Positions 10,990 through 23,151 of a stretch of DNA of 64,000 bases are shown piece by piece. The notes below the pieces were generated by a model. That model ran no database searches, was not told the DNA's origin, and saw only the letters and a list, made by a program, of their open reading frames with translations. The translations under genes and the position numbers were made by a program. Within the stretch, counting starts at the first letter, position 1, and every line of letters begins with the position of its first letter. Origin of the DNA: Ascaris suum (Eukaryota > Nematoda > Chromadorea > Rhabditida > Ascarididae); contig CM024189.1 in NCBI GenBank assembly GCA_013433145.1, forward strand, positions 9,726,001-9,790,000, in the 5' to 3' direction.

Positions 10990-13240
10990 GTTTATATTAA
11001 CTAAAAAATTATTTTAATGTTTACAATTCTATTTACATCCAGATTTATATTTGGAGAACATTGCGTTTTCGGTAAATTCTTCTTTAAATGAGTAATATTC
11101 GCATTTCTTTTTATTCCTCTAAACTCGCCGAGGATTTTTAGGTGCTACAAAACCTCAATCGTAATGGTGTTTCAATGGAAATCTCGTTAAAGCCGATTGC
11201 CGCAGATGTTACGTCTCCAGAAATGTTAGTCCTTTTAGCGTTTATTCGTTAAATTCATTGATGAAGTCTTATCTTTATCACAGCTGTGCATACGGGTGCA
11301 TTATTTATAACGCTCTTGTGCCCTGTTTCTCTTTTTTGACAAAGTTCATTCGCTCCATCCCACGTATGCATTTATATAATCTATTTGTATCTATATTTAT
11401 TATTTATATTTATATTTACATTGATAATATTTAAATTTCATTTGCTTTTCTTATATACGCATGTATCTTCATGCTTAATATTCATCTCCAGATTTATTTA
11501 TTCGTATAATATGTATTTGTCTGTTTATTTTTTAATGTTTAGATTCATAATTGTATTAATATTTATATTAATATTATTTATCTTTATGTTTATTAATCTT
11601 TATATCCATGTTCACAATTATATTTATATTTGTTTTTTCAGTATTCAACATGCGTCTATATTTATGTTTATAACAAAATTTACAAGGGTATTCTTATTTA
11701 TATTTAAATTAAAATTTATATGAATTTTTATATTAATATTCATATTTATCTACATATTTATTAATATAGATATCTATTTTTATATCCACATTTATGGTCA
11801 TATTCGTGTTTATAATCGTATTTTTATCGTTGTTTACAATTTTTATTTATCTTGACATTTATATTTTTATTGATTTCTACATTTGTATTTGTATTTTTTC
11901 TTATATCTATATTTATGTCTATGTTTTTATGTAGTTCCAACTTATTTCTATCTTTATATATATTCATATAATTTTATTTGTAATTGTGCTTATATTTACT
12001 GTATCATTATATGAATTATTATGTTTTTATTTGTATTTATAACTTGTGCAAATTAGTATCTCCATTCATATTGATATTCGTACTCATATCTATTTTTACA
12101 TCTATGTTCATGTTTTATATTTACCATTGCATTTGTCTATATTTATTTCTATATCTTCAGTTTATGTTTATTGATACGTATACATACATTTGTATTGATA
12201 GCTGTATTCGTAGTTATATTTACGTTTAGGTTTCAATATGTGTACATATTTATTTTTCTTTTCGCATCTCTGCTCAGATTTGTATCTATATTTATATTTA
12301 TATTTATGTTTATATTTATATTTATATTTATATTTAATTTATATTTATATTTTTATCTTTATATTAATATTTAAATTGACATCTTTATATTTGTGTTAAA
12401 ATATTTATATCTTTATATTTGTATTTGAAATGATATTTATACATACATGTCTATTTCTGTTTATAATTAAAATTTTCTAATTTTGTTTATGTCAATGTCA
12501 ATAATATATATTTATACTTATCCGCGTATTTTTTATATTTACATTTATATTTAAATTTGTGATCTATCTGCACGTTTCTTTTTATTTCTTTTGATGTTTT
12601 TTTATGTTTATATTTATAGTTAATACTTACCTTTATATTCAATTATAATTGAGTTCATATTTATATTTACAATCGTGCTTATAATTTTTATTTATGTTTC
12701 TGTTTAAATTAGTATTGATATTGATGTTTGTTCTTACATTTGTATTTTACACTTATGCTTAAATTTTTTATTTTATATTTATAATTATATTTAGATTTCG
12801 ATTTATGCTCATATTTACATTTATATCTTATATTGTTCGTTCTATTTGACTGTACTTTTGTGTATATTTATATTCGCGTTTATGTGTATATTTGTATTCT
12901 ATTTACATTTATGTCTGCATTTATATTCATATTCAAACTTTTATTTATTTCTGCGGTTATATTCACGTTTATTTTAATATTACTGCTAATATTAATATTA
13001 TACTTTCTTTCATAATTTGTCTTTATTTATGTTTGCTTTATTTGTACTTATTCAACTTTATGCTTATTCCTACCTATATTTATATTTGTATTAATATTTT
13101 ACTTTTTCCCTCATTATTACTCGTTTGTAAATTCATCTTTATCTTCATATTTATGCTTATATTTGTATTTATAACCCGTATTTATATTTGCCTTTGTGTT
13201 AACATTTATGTTTATTTTTAAAGTCTCTATTTATTTTCAT
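10040..13240. repeat. T-rich hexamer-like low-complexity sea (TTTATA/TTTATG family)
   Basis: About 3.2 kb built from short variants of TTTATA, TTTATG, TTTACA and ATTTGTA, all in the same orientation, so the plus strand is T-rich and C-poor. Pure (TA)n blocks sit at 10,777-10,870 and 10,952-10,985. A normal-complexity island at about 11,020-11,370 inside it carries the Ig exon at 11,142. Many long open frames here (Tyr/Ile/Phe-rich) are artefacts of the repeat. Confidence 0.93.
11142..11224 (+). pseudogene. Ig exon (B-C turn to D), copy 1, with stop
   Basis: Acceptor TTTTTAG, phase 1, then GATKPQS, TAA at 11,162-11,164, WCFNGNLVKAD and further residues to a donor AAT|GTTAGT. It aligns through exon and intron with the copy at 39,078, where the motif is GDPKPEPRWYFKGNLIKQD. 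The TAA replaces the residue just before the Ig Trp. Confidence 0.65.
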
Positions 13241-15770
13241 CTAACATTTAAAGTTTTGCGGGCGTTTTCATTTGTATGTTCAACTCGGCACTAAATTCGG
13301 AGAGGGCGAAGTGATTAGGGAGGGGGACAGGATATTCATTGCTTAGCGGGAGGAAATCACCTTCATCAGCATGTTATTTCGCGGAGAGTGTTTCATTGAC
13401 GAAGTTGCATTTACTGAACTGTTTAAAACACAATTATTATTGCTTCATGGAAAAATATGTCAGCGTCATAGCTAGAAGTTATTAAGAAGCTCTAAAGTAT
13501 AAGTATGAAGGACGAATTGAGTATAAGACGAAGATTTTGAAAACTGGAATTGTGGGTTAACAAGGAGGATTGTAGCGATACGGTCAAAGGCAGTCAGAGT
13601 GATTATGCTCGTTGTTTTTATTAACCTCCTTTCGCTCTATTCGATCACTGATTGCGACATCAACCTTCTCGTAGAGCATTTCACTTCATTACCGCATAAA
13701 TTTAATTTTTAGATGAACTAGCAAATGTAACGGAGATTTTTAATTTGGATTTAGCTTCATCTTTCCGTATTGGGAAGTGTTTTGGATTGAACAGTGAAAT
13801 ATGTTTGATTACCTGGCCCATTAACTAATTATATACAGAAGCAACCCGTCATCTGATTACATGAATGAAAGAGTTGTGGGCGGATCGTGCTTTAAATAGG
13901 GCAGTCGCGCAAATACGTATTGGTAACTTGTGATTGGCAACACGCAATTGTATCTTCGCAGGCCGCTTTGATGCTTTTAATCTGAAGGTGCTCGATTTCT
14001 TCATTAACGGATCAGTGAAGCATCATTTACTGCTAGAATTTCATTGCGAACGAAACCTTGCGGGCCGGAAGTGACTCAAGTTGGAAGTGATGGATTCGCT
14101 CCCACGCGGTATCGGGTTCACTCGCAGGCCTGAAGCTCATATCGATTTTAGTTATCGGTAGTTTGAAGTGAAGCAATGCTTTGTTTTCGTGAGCCCGTTG
14201 TGGATGTAGATTTACCAACAAGCGGCGGTGCTAGTAGTGCGGTATACTAATAAAAGTAAGTTTAGGCGGTAATCCGTTGTGCAGAATGCGTCATCAGAGT
14301 GGGATATGGGGAGCAATGCGTTGACTGGATCGACCCGAGCAAAACACTTTTTGAGGCGTTATTTCAACACGCACTGGACAAAGCTATGCATTTTTCAATC
14401 AAGTTCGCAGCTAGATTTTACCGTATTGCTGCAAGGTTTGTTTATTCATTGTAGTTTTAAGTGTTCTATATATGAGTGGCGACTATGCAGCTTTTCTTTT
14501 CCGGTACTGTTGCAGATTGCATCCGCAATGCTTATATGTGCGCATGTCTCTCTACCGGGTAATTTGTATGCGTTATTCGTTTCGAAATGTGGTGGCCGTA
14601 ATGTACGTCATAGGATGATCTTCTGCAGCAACGTTGCGACTGATCCACAAACTTGAAAAGAATTTATAAATGCGTCGAAGGATTTGCTAGCAGTTTTGTA
14701 AGTTCTGAATTGGGTGGATAGCAAAACGATATTTTTGCGAGGGCAGCACATATGGCTCGTTTCAGCGGATCTCTGCGCAGGTGACCGAGCTGGTTAATCA
14801 AATGAGCAGAATACAAAGGTGCATATCGTTTAGTCCGTTTAAGACGCTTTTATACTTGTCTATAGGTATTTGGAGTGTTGGCAACGTGTGAATTGGAACG
14901 TATGGAAATGTGCATCTGAGCTTTCCAAAAAAATCGAATGGCTTTTTCGGTACAAATATCTCCGGAACCATGAGAACCATAGAATGAGGGCAAATAAAAC
15001 GGTAGGTAGGGATGGAGCCGAACTTTTATCCCCCATTTAGCTGGATTTTCCATATTACGAAAAAATTGTTCACCATCATTTCTTCAAAAATGTCGTTTAA
15101 CTTTAAAAAATTGCTTCCATCTAAACCTTCAGAAATGACCGTTTTCTATTTTTTCCTCTATTTCTGGCAATGCTTGCAGTTGGATATATTTTTCTTCGTT
15201 ATTTGAATGAGCCATCTTATTGCTTTCAAGGTGTTTCTTTAATGGCTGTGCATGGATTTCCCTTCTAGAGATAGGGCGCGTTAAAATGTTGAATTGCATT
15301 CCGAACCATCCTCAGTGGAATGCTCGATGTGCTTCTGTCTTGCACTCTTGCAGTATTCAATTGCTTACGTATAAGTTTGTGCAAGCTCATCTCAGGCGCT
15401 TTTAAATGCTCACTGTTGGACACTTTAAGAGCGTTAGAGATTTTTTTGGCGTAAGACAAATCAGCAACATTGCAACAAAGATGGTTCTTCTTTAAAACGA
15501 CTGTTTTGTTCTTCTTGGGATCGTACTTGAAGTATGCATCCCGCCATGATGTACATTCGATGCACCAACGACCAGCTGGTGTAAGCTATAAATGCATATC
15601 AGTTCGGCAGCTTTCTCAAACCACTGGCGCTCATGCCTTAGGAGGTTTTCATTGGGGTATGGCACTGCTTAGAATAAATATTCCGAATTAAACATTTTTC
15701 CGCTAATGTTTTTACTGGAGCGCACTAATTCATCGATAGGCTTTGCTCATTCCTCTCATTGCTGCTACAG
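13241..15770. other. Intron-like stretch; one weak coding-like frame
   Basis: Normal-complexity DNA with no confident exon. A plus-strand frame at about 14,836-15,043 contains VWKCASELSKKIEW and YLRN, which could be a B-C Ig remnant (Cys, then Trp 10 residues on), but no splice sites support it. A 125-codon frame at 14,279-14,656 has no recognised motif. Confidence 0.3.
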
Positions 15771-15924
15771 GGCGCGATTTCGATGACAGTATCGAGATTA
15801 CATTTAGAAGTTCGTTTTAGAAGGGGAACGGAAAAAAAGAAAAGGAAAGATATTGCGGGAAATGAACCTGCAGACGAACTTAGAGGTGAAAGTGGAATTT
15901 ATCACCTGGTTGAAAGTGCCAATC
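15771..15924 (+). pseudogene. Ig second-half-like exon, Cys lost
   Basis: Acceptor GCTACAG, 51 open codons plus one base, then the strong donor C|GTAAGC; phase 0 to 1, as expected for a second-half exon. The end reads ADELRGESGIYHLVESAN, matching D-x-x-x-x-x-S-G-x-Y-x-C-x-x-x-x-N with Leu in place of Cys. The middle is basic (EKKKRKD) and unlike Ig. Confidence 0.45.
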
Positions 15925-16666
15925 GTAAGCACGTTTTCACTAGTATTTTCACTCTTCGAACTGTTTTTATTTTGGAACAGGTGCTGTAGAACGCAGACTA
16001 CTTTCCGTTTTGAAGTTCACTCGGCTTTTAGGTTTGCAAAGTACTTTAGCAAGACATATCTTGCTGCATCATTTCCTGCAAAAACTAAACGATTCTTGTG
16101 TTGTTAACCGTTTATATTTCATAAAGGAAGATTTGTTCGACGACTGCATTAATTCTTCAGAGCAGTTGAGCTCCCGTTAGGACATAACGACCTGTTTGGA
16201 CGTATATGAATTTAATTATGCACCAAAGTTAATTTATTTGCAGGTAATAGAAGAGAAGAACAAATGAAACGTCCAGAGGAACTAAGGGTGGAGGTATAAC
16301 GGATAAGTGCCTATCAGCTGCATCGATTACTTGCAAATTACTTGCCGTACTTCACAAACGTTCTTTCTTCATATGTTGTTGCAACATTTAAAGTAATTGT
16401 TACAAAGGTGGGTGCTTGGAACGTCGTTCTTCTGCTTGTTTCGTAGTAAATATGGCTGTTCAAGGATTAGCCGAAATCTAAAATGCAACAATTTACCTGT
16501 GAATTTAGAGCATACCTGTGGCGGTTACCTCGAAGCTGCATTCTCAGAAATTTTTTATTTAGTGCAGAATTTTTATCACACCTTACTATACCACCAAAAT
16601 GGCCTACCTGCCTCCTGAAATGCATATTATGTTCTGACTAGAGCGTTATGTGTAGTTTTCTTACAG

Positions 16667-16703
16667 GGTGGAAAATGCCGCGTTGAACTGCACAATGTTG
16701 CAG
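16667..16703 (+). pseudogene. Short Ig-like exon
   Basis: Acceptor TTACAG and donor GCAG|GTGTGA bracket 37 bp. In phase 0 it reads GGKCRVELHNVA then G, an F-strand with Cys and the N-x-A-G turn. Another frame reads VENAALNCTMLQ, like a B strand. The two readings cannot be separated without the neighbours. Confidence 0.4.
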
Positions 16704-16781
16704 GTGTGATGGGTGGCAAAAGCGATAACTGCGTTGTGTAGATGGGCAAGTGGAGAGTTGTGATTTAAATTTTAAATTTAG

Positions 16782-16926
16782 GTATGCCAAGGAGGAGTTG
16801 GCTCAGAAGAGACTGCTGGCAGCATTCAAGGCGAGGAATCTGTAATTCGAACCGAAAATACATTTCGACGACATCTCGTTGTTTGAATGGTCGCAAATAG
16901 AAGCACTCCTGCCACAAACGAAAGCG
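16782..16926 (+). pseudogene. Ig second-half-like exon with TGA at the Cys position
   Basis: Acceptor AATTTAG and strong donor AGCG|GTATGT. In phase 0 to 1 the frame ends HLVV, TGA at 16,884-16,886, MVANRSTPATNES. The M-V-A-N-R turn follows where Y-x-C would be, so the stop may sit in or beside the lost Cys. A second frame reads EELAQKRLLAAFKARN, coiled-coil-like, and then a TAA. All three frames have a stop, so the exon is disrupted whichever is right. Confidence 0.42.
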
Positions 16927-17116
16927 GTATGTTTTGTTTTTGCTATTAAAGACGGTTTTATTCGTCAGGTAATTAAGAGGTTCCCCAGTATCGCATAGTG
17001 AGACGAACGGCTGCGTTGTGCATTTTCTTCGAGGAGCATTCTAAAAATCGAAGAAGGAGGTGTTAGGATTAGGGAAGATGAAGATTATATAAGAAGGCCG
17101 GGCGGGAAAGGGGGAG

Positions 17117-17300
17117 TTGGAGGGAATGTGGGGCAAATGTGGAGGGGGGTTGGAGGGAATGTGGGACGAATGTGGAGGGGGTTTGGAGGGGATGTGTGAC
17201 GAATGTGGAAGGGGTTTGGAGGGAATGTGGAGGGCGTTGGAGGGAATGTGGGACGAATGTGGAGGGGGTTTGGAGGGGATGTGTGACGAATGTGGAAGGG
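17117..17300. repeat. G-rich minisatellite, unit about 33 bp
   Basis: Repeats of GGAGGGAATGTGGGACGAAT followed by GTGGAGGGGGTTT, with variants GGGATGTGTGACGAATG. Five or so units; two higher-order blocks repeat at about 100 bp. The G-run spacing on the plus strand is suitable for G-quadruplexes. Pro/Thr-rich minus-strand frames here are repeat artefacts. Confidence 0.92.
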
Positions 17301-18415
17301 GGGCAACGCGGATGAAGGAAAAGGATCATGTAATTACCGGTTTGCTTTAATGTTGAAATTAATGCTGATCGATTGCTAGTGCTATTATCCACTGAGTGTA
17401 TGTTGTGCACAATATTACTGTGACTGTTATTGATGTGCACGATCCCTGCTTGATCTCCAGGAAAACTTTTTGTTCAGGAATGAAATGATTATTTCATAGC
17501 AAGCATATCCAAATGAGTTTATGATTACTTACCGCCAATTACACTTGGAGGAGGGAAATAGCAACGTTACCTTCATATATGTTTCCCCATCCCCAACTTT
17601 AAGAGAGACGTCGTAGGGAAAAAGAAGTCGTGGAAAAAGTCGAAAAGATAATGCTGACGTGGAGGTCAGATCTGTGAAAGGCAGTGGCTGATATGGTGGC
17701 GCATTATGGCTGACGTAAGTGGCGCAAATGTCGCGAGTCTTGACGTGATAGGATGCGCAGAGTAAAATTCCTGCAGAGTAGTACTTCCATATATACACGC
17801 CGAGTACATATTGCATTTAGAATAACGGCAGCATCTTATCTTGGCATCCAGGTGTATTTTTAACGCACGATCCACGTAAAACCTGCAAATCGAATTAACA
17901 CCAGGCGCGCAAGTTGTGAATCTGAGAAGTAGGGATTAAATAGCGCTTATTGGATTCGAATTCCATCTTATGACACTTTCGACTTCGTTTCACTTTTGCG
18001 GAGTGGGTATATTAGTGATTCGAAGGGATTATCCCTGTATTTTAGAAAAAATGGTTCGTTTTGCTGTCTTAAGGAAGTCACTCAAAAGCTGTATGGTGAA
18101 TAACATGTCGACAACCGTTCGTTTTAGCTAATAGAGAAGCAAAATTTGATAAGATAGATGATATTTGTGGTTAGGCTAGTTGTAATATGTTTTTTGCTCG
18201 CCTTTCAAAAAAAAAGATACAATTGAGAATAAGGTTAAAGGTAGAAAATAAGATTGTGACGACACTCGACGAACATCTTTTAGTCAACAAATCGAAAAAT
18301 AAATCCACATGGAAATTTCGGTCATAGGAGTGTGCAGAAATTTATTGAAAATAGAGCATGTGCGCATATGTGATTGCCTTTGATGTATATATCGATAGGA
18401 TCCTTTTTTTTGCAG
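17301..18415. other. No gene recognised
   Basis: Normal-complexity intron-like DNA. No motif or paired splice sites stood out on either strand. Confidence 0.35.
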
Positions 18416-18693
18416 CATGAGCGAGTTTTTTTCGACGACCAAAATATGTTGCATTGGCCATTATTGGTTCAATACTCGGAGTGTGCAGACTGACTTTTTC
18501 ACGGAATGTTGCAAGTTAAGCGCTGCAAGAGTTGCTGCATCCTGTTTTTCGAAATGCTTCACTTTGAACCCGAATCACGACTTCAGGTTGGATGCTATCT
18601 TTTATTAGATTTTGCTTGGCATGAACTATCCACCTATTCCGGAAAAATAGAGTCCTATACGTTTGCATGGCCACACAGTTGGAGGTGCAAACT
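18416..18693 (+). pseudogene. Unassigned coding-like frame with one stop
   Basis: A strong acceptor (T tract, GCAG at 18,412-18,415) opens HERVFFDDQNMLHWPLLVQY then SECAD, TGA at about 18,488, and a further 67 open codons to TGA at about 18,693. Tryptophan and Cys are frequent. I do not recognise the protein. It could be an exon remnant or chance; the long open run after the stop is the only other support. Confidence 0.22.
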
Positions 18694-19629
18694 ATGAAAT
18701 TCTTAATATTCAGCCCAACATAGCAATGAGGCACATCGTCAGGCTATTCTTTTCCACTGACTTTTCATGTTTTTCTCATAAAAAATTCAATCGTTTCACC
18801 TCGCCATACCGTGAAAATCAACAATTGGAAAGCGGATGCGGGAGAAGGATAGAGGTCAAAGGTGATGAGCTATAAGCGTTGAAAACTTTCTTGAGAACAT
18901 TAAAAGTTTGTATGTTTACTGTCGGGTATTTTTATATGTCAGCAGTTTGTAATGAGTTCTGATTTCTACGCTGCGATCCAGATTTCTACACTCTTCCAGC
19001 CCGAATTCTCCCACCATGCCCACCATCCCGTAGAGGATGAGAAATTCGAACCTTAGAGGTTTGCACTTTCAGTGAGGGACAGCAAATGTAAGGTGGTAAA
19101 GTATGAATTAGGGTTATACTAAAAGCGGAGGGACGCAGCATTATGAGGAAGAGAGGACTATGGGAGGAGGAATTTTTGGCTTTGATACGTCTGACAAGTC
19201 TTTTGCAAATGCTAAAGGAAGTATCAAGGGATGAGGCACTTTTGTCAGTACGATTACTGTAGTCAAGTTTTTTCGGGCAAATGTTTTACAACTTGAATAA
19301 ACTAAGCAGTGGACGCGGCAAGCTGTAGATTGCGCTTGTATTCTTTTGTGCGTAACTAATGTTGATTCATGTTTTCGTATGGTTGTGTTGTGCAAAGATG
19401 TTTATTTTGACGATTGTTTTGAAAGGTTGCTTGTTGATGAAGTTTCGAAATGAATCGTTTTGGGCATTGTCAGTGTCTTTTTTGTTTTGAGGAGACGTCT
19501 TTTACGTCCGATGTAAGTTACCTTTCTTTTGGCAGTTTGGTGGATGCTCATCGAAGGTTTGTTTGTTATTCTCCTTCATTATTTCACGTTCGCCTTCCGT
19601 GGCAGATGTTCCCAAGTGGACATTTCCCG

Positions 19630-19630
<1 letters not shown>
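18694..19630. other. No gene recognised
   Basis: No confident exon; composition is ordinary for the window. Confidence 0.35.
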
Positions 19631-19720
<90 letters not shown>

Positions 19721-19965
19721 AACATTTATATTTACATTCACATTTATGTTTATGTTTATAATTTATGTTTCTCGTTGTATTTCTTTATATTTATATTTAT
19801 GTTCATATTTAAAATTATATTTATATTTTCTCCTCATCTTCGTTTCATCTCTGTTTTTAGATTTCTTTTTTATTTATTTATATTTATATTTGCATTTGCA
19901 TTTAGATTTATATTTGCATTTTATTTCATTTTTTATCTCCATTTTTATTTGTATTAATATTTTTA

Positions 19966-20048
<83 letters not shown>

Positions 20049-21945
20049 TATTTATTTATTTATTTGTTCTTATATTTATGGTCATATTTATATTTAAAAA
20101 TTATATTAACCATCATATTTAATTATTATGCATTTATATCTATATGTTAGTGCATTTAGTTTTACGTTTATGTTGATTTTTGTTTGCGTTCGTTTTATTT
20201 TTCTATATCTATTTATGATTTTATATGTTTATGTTGATATTTGATGTTTATGTTTACATTAAAAAATTGTATTTATATTTTTCTTCATATTTATGTTTAC
20301 AGTTGCAACCATAATTCATATTTGTGCTTATCTTTATGTTACATTAATGTTTATGTTTTCATTTATATTTACAATTTAAATTTATCATTAGGTTTGTACT
20401 CATATTAGTATTTATATTAATATTCACATTCATATTTGCATTGATATTTGTTTTTGTTCTCAGATTTTGATTTGCATTCGAATTACGTATACTTATATTT
20501 GCAATTGCACTTATGCTTACTAGTATTTGTATTTACATTTGCATATGTACTTGTGTTTATTTCAATTTGTTTCCTTTGAATTCTATTTATTTATTTATTT
20601 CTTCTCCATATTTCTATTTCTGTTTATGTTCATGTCTTGCTTACATTTACACTTATACTTAAATTTTTATCTGTGCTTATAATTTTTTAAAATGTTTATA
20701 TTCACTTATGATTTTTATTCTGTTTAGTGTTAGATGTATACGTTATATTTATCTTTATATTTTTAGTTACATATATACATTTATATGATTTTTTACACTC
20801 ATGTTTATTTTTATATTAATTGTTTCAGTCAGTATTTACATTTATATTTATGTTTATATTCGTACTTATGTTTATATCTACATTTATTTCTTCATTTTAT
20901 ATTCACATGTATTCACGTGTATTTATATTCACAAGCAAAAAGAATTGAATATAAACATTTATTTATTTACTTCTCCATATTTATATTTCTGTTTATATTC
21001 ATGTCTTGTTTACATTTACATTTGCACTTGGATTTGTATTTATATTTTATATTCATGTTTATCTTTGAATTTTTATATATCTTTATATTTATATTTATGT
21101 TTCCATTAACTGTCTATATTTTCATTCACATTTATATTCGTTATTTATATTTCCTCATTCTGCATATGGTTTTATTTACGTTTACGTCTACAATTTATAT
21201 TTGTCTTTATCTTTATTCCTATAAATTTTCTCGTTTATACTAGCGTTTTTATTTTTGTTTTATATTTATCTCTGCATACATTCCTCTTTGCTGTTATATT
21301 ATTTTTAATCTTACGTTTTCATTCAAATTTATATTTGTATTTATGTTTATGTGTTTATTTCAAGAATGCGTCTATATTTGCATATTTATTTCTCTTTATA
21401 TTTATTTGTGTTTACATTTATATTTCTGTTAATGTTTTAATTGAAATTTTGTTTTTTGCTTAGATTTATTTTAATATCAATATTTTAATTTATTTAAGTT
21501 TACATTTTTTGTTTAGATTTATTTTAATATCAATTTATTTGATTTGTTTACATTTTTTAATTGCTTTAATTTTTTTCAATAATTTAGATTTATTTTAATT
21601 TTAATATCAATGTTAAGTTTATGCTTATATTTATGATTTAAGTTTGTCCTTATCTTTATATATAAATTCATATCTGTAGTTAAACTTATATTTGCAATCT
21701 ATGTTTATCCTTATCTTTATTTGAGCACTAATATTGGTATTCGTGTTCAAATTTATATTTATATTTATATTTATATTTGTGTTTGCATTTATGTTTGCCG
21801 TCATATTTATATTTATAGTTGTATTTATTTTATATCTATTTTTATACCAAAGTTTATAATTATATTTATATTTTTATCGAATTTTCTAGTTGTAATTAGA
21901 TTTATGTTTAAATTTATATTTGCAAAGATTTTCACGTTTCATGAG
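19631..21945. repeat. (TA)n tracts plus T-rich hexamer-like sea
   Basis: Pure (TA)n at 19,631-19,717 and 19,970-20,043, followed by about 1.9 kb of the same TTTATA/TTTATG/TTTGCA family, in the same T-rich orientation, as at 10.04-13.24 kb. It ends sharply near 21,945. Long Tyr/Ile/Phe-rich frames are artefacts. No exon island was seen inside. Confidence 0.93.
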
Positions 21946-22203
21946 TGATCACCATGAACAGTATTTTGATATTAGCCGTCTTCGGATGAGGGGAACCCTC
22001 TGAAAAGTGGCCTATGTTTAGTACAATCGAAAGTGGCAGTAACTGTGCATTATATGTAACATAATCGTTGATGATGGATCTATATGATCCGTGAATTTGA
22101 AAACTGAAAGCCTTTTTTTCCGGATGCCATTTACTACATTCACTTGGAAGAAATTTTTTAAATAAAAATTCCATACTCATTTTCAACAAATTTCCTATTG
22201 TAG

Positions 22204-22333
22204 ATTATCGACTTGACGAGCAATTATGAAAATGCAGAAGAGGCACGTAAACGACTTGAAAAGCGACTCGCTGGTGCAAGGAAAGAAATCACTAGCTCTT
22301 TGAATCTCATCTTCGTTTATTCGATCCTTTAAT
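22204..22333 (+). pseudogene. Possible coiled-coil exon
   Basis: After ATTGTAG the frame reads IIDLTSNYENAEEARKR then LEKRLAGARKEITSSLN, with strong RNY codon pattern and a Leu/Ala heptad, and stays open to the TAA at about 22,331. No clear donor is visible. It lies in a 780-bp gap between two low-complexity seas. The protein family is unknown to me. Confidence 0.3.
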
Positions 22334-22724
22334 GCGTTTGACAAATAATTGAACGATTTTTCCGACTTATTTCATTGGGGAAAGAACGATGCTAAGGTTC
22401 ACGCGTGTTGATATTCTCGGCGTTTCTTTCCATTTACGAACATCTCGCTATCTTTCTGAATACTTGACCGTCTATTGATTTTATTCTGTCAAAACATGTT
22501 TTTCATGAGGATAGCAGAGCTCTTCTGCACAAAGACCGCTTCAATCTCTTTGTTTTCCTACAGAGTTCGCTCGATAAACACCATCAAAATTGCTGTTCAA
22601 ACATGTGGTTATATCAGAGAAGAACGATTACCTGGCCGTTCAAGCTCTTACAGATTACAATTCTGATGGAGGCAATGAGTACTCATTTGCGTTCCACTAA
22701 AAATTGCTTAAATTTTCTCCAAAA

Positions 22725-23059
22725 TTTCTTTTATTTTTATTGTTTGTTTAATTCCTGTATTATTTAGTTTTAGTATTAGTTTTTTTATTTTCAGTTTATT
22801 TCTCTTGTTACTTTACTTTTATTATCAGCTTAGTTTTATTATTAGTTTAAGTTTATTATTAGCATAGTTGTTTTTATTCGTTTTCTCTTCTTCTTAAATT
22901 ATTGGTTTTGTTTTATTATTTATTTAGTTTTATTGTTAGTTTAATTTATTACTAGTTTAATTTCATTATAATTTAGTTTTATCAGGAGTCACTGGTTAAC
23001 AACATATTTTTTAGAGGTAATCTTCCCTTAACGACGGAGGTTTTACTGATGCGCCGAAA

Positions 23060-23151
<92 letters not shown>

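Noticed and set aside
10396..13221. Many long Tyr/Ile/Phe-rich open frames (up to 112 codons)
   Set aside because: They lie wholly in the TTTATA-type low-complexity sea and reflect its periodic words.
17069..17440. Pro/Thr/His-rich minus-strand frame of 123 codons
   Set aside because: It is the reverse reading of the G-rich minisatellite.
19450..21243. Frames of 89-195 codons across (TA)n and T-rich repeat
   Set aside because: Ile-Tyr strings come from (TA)n; no domain or splice support.
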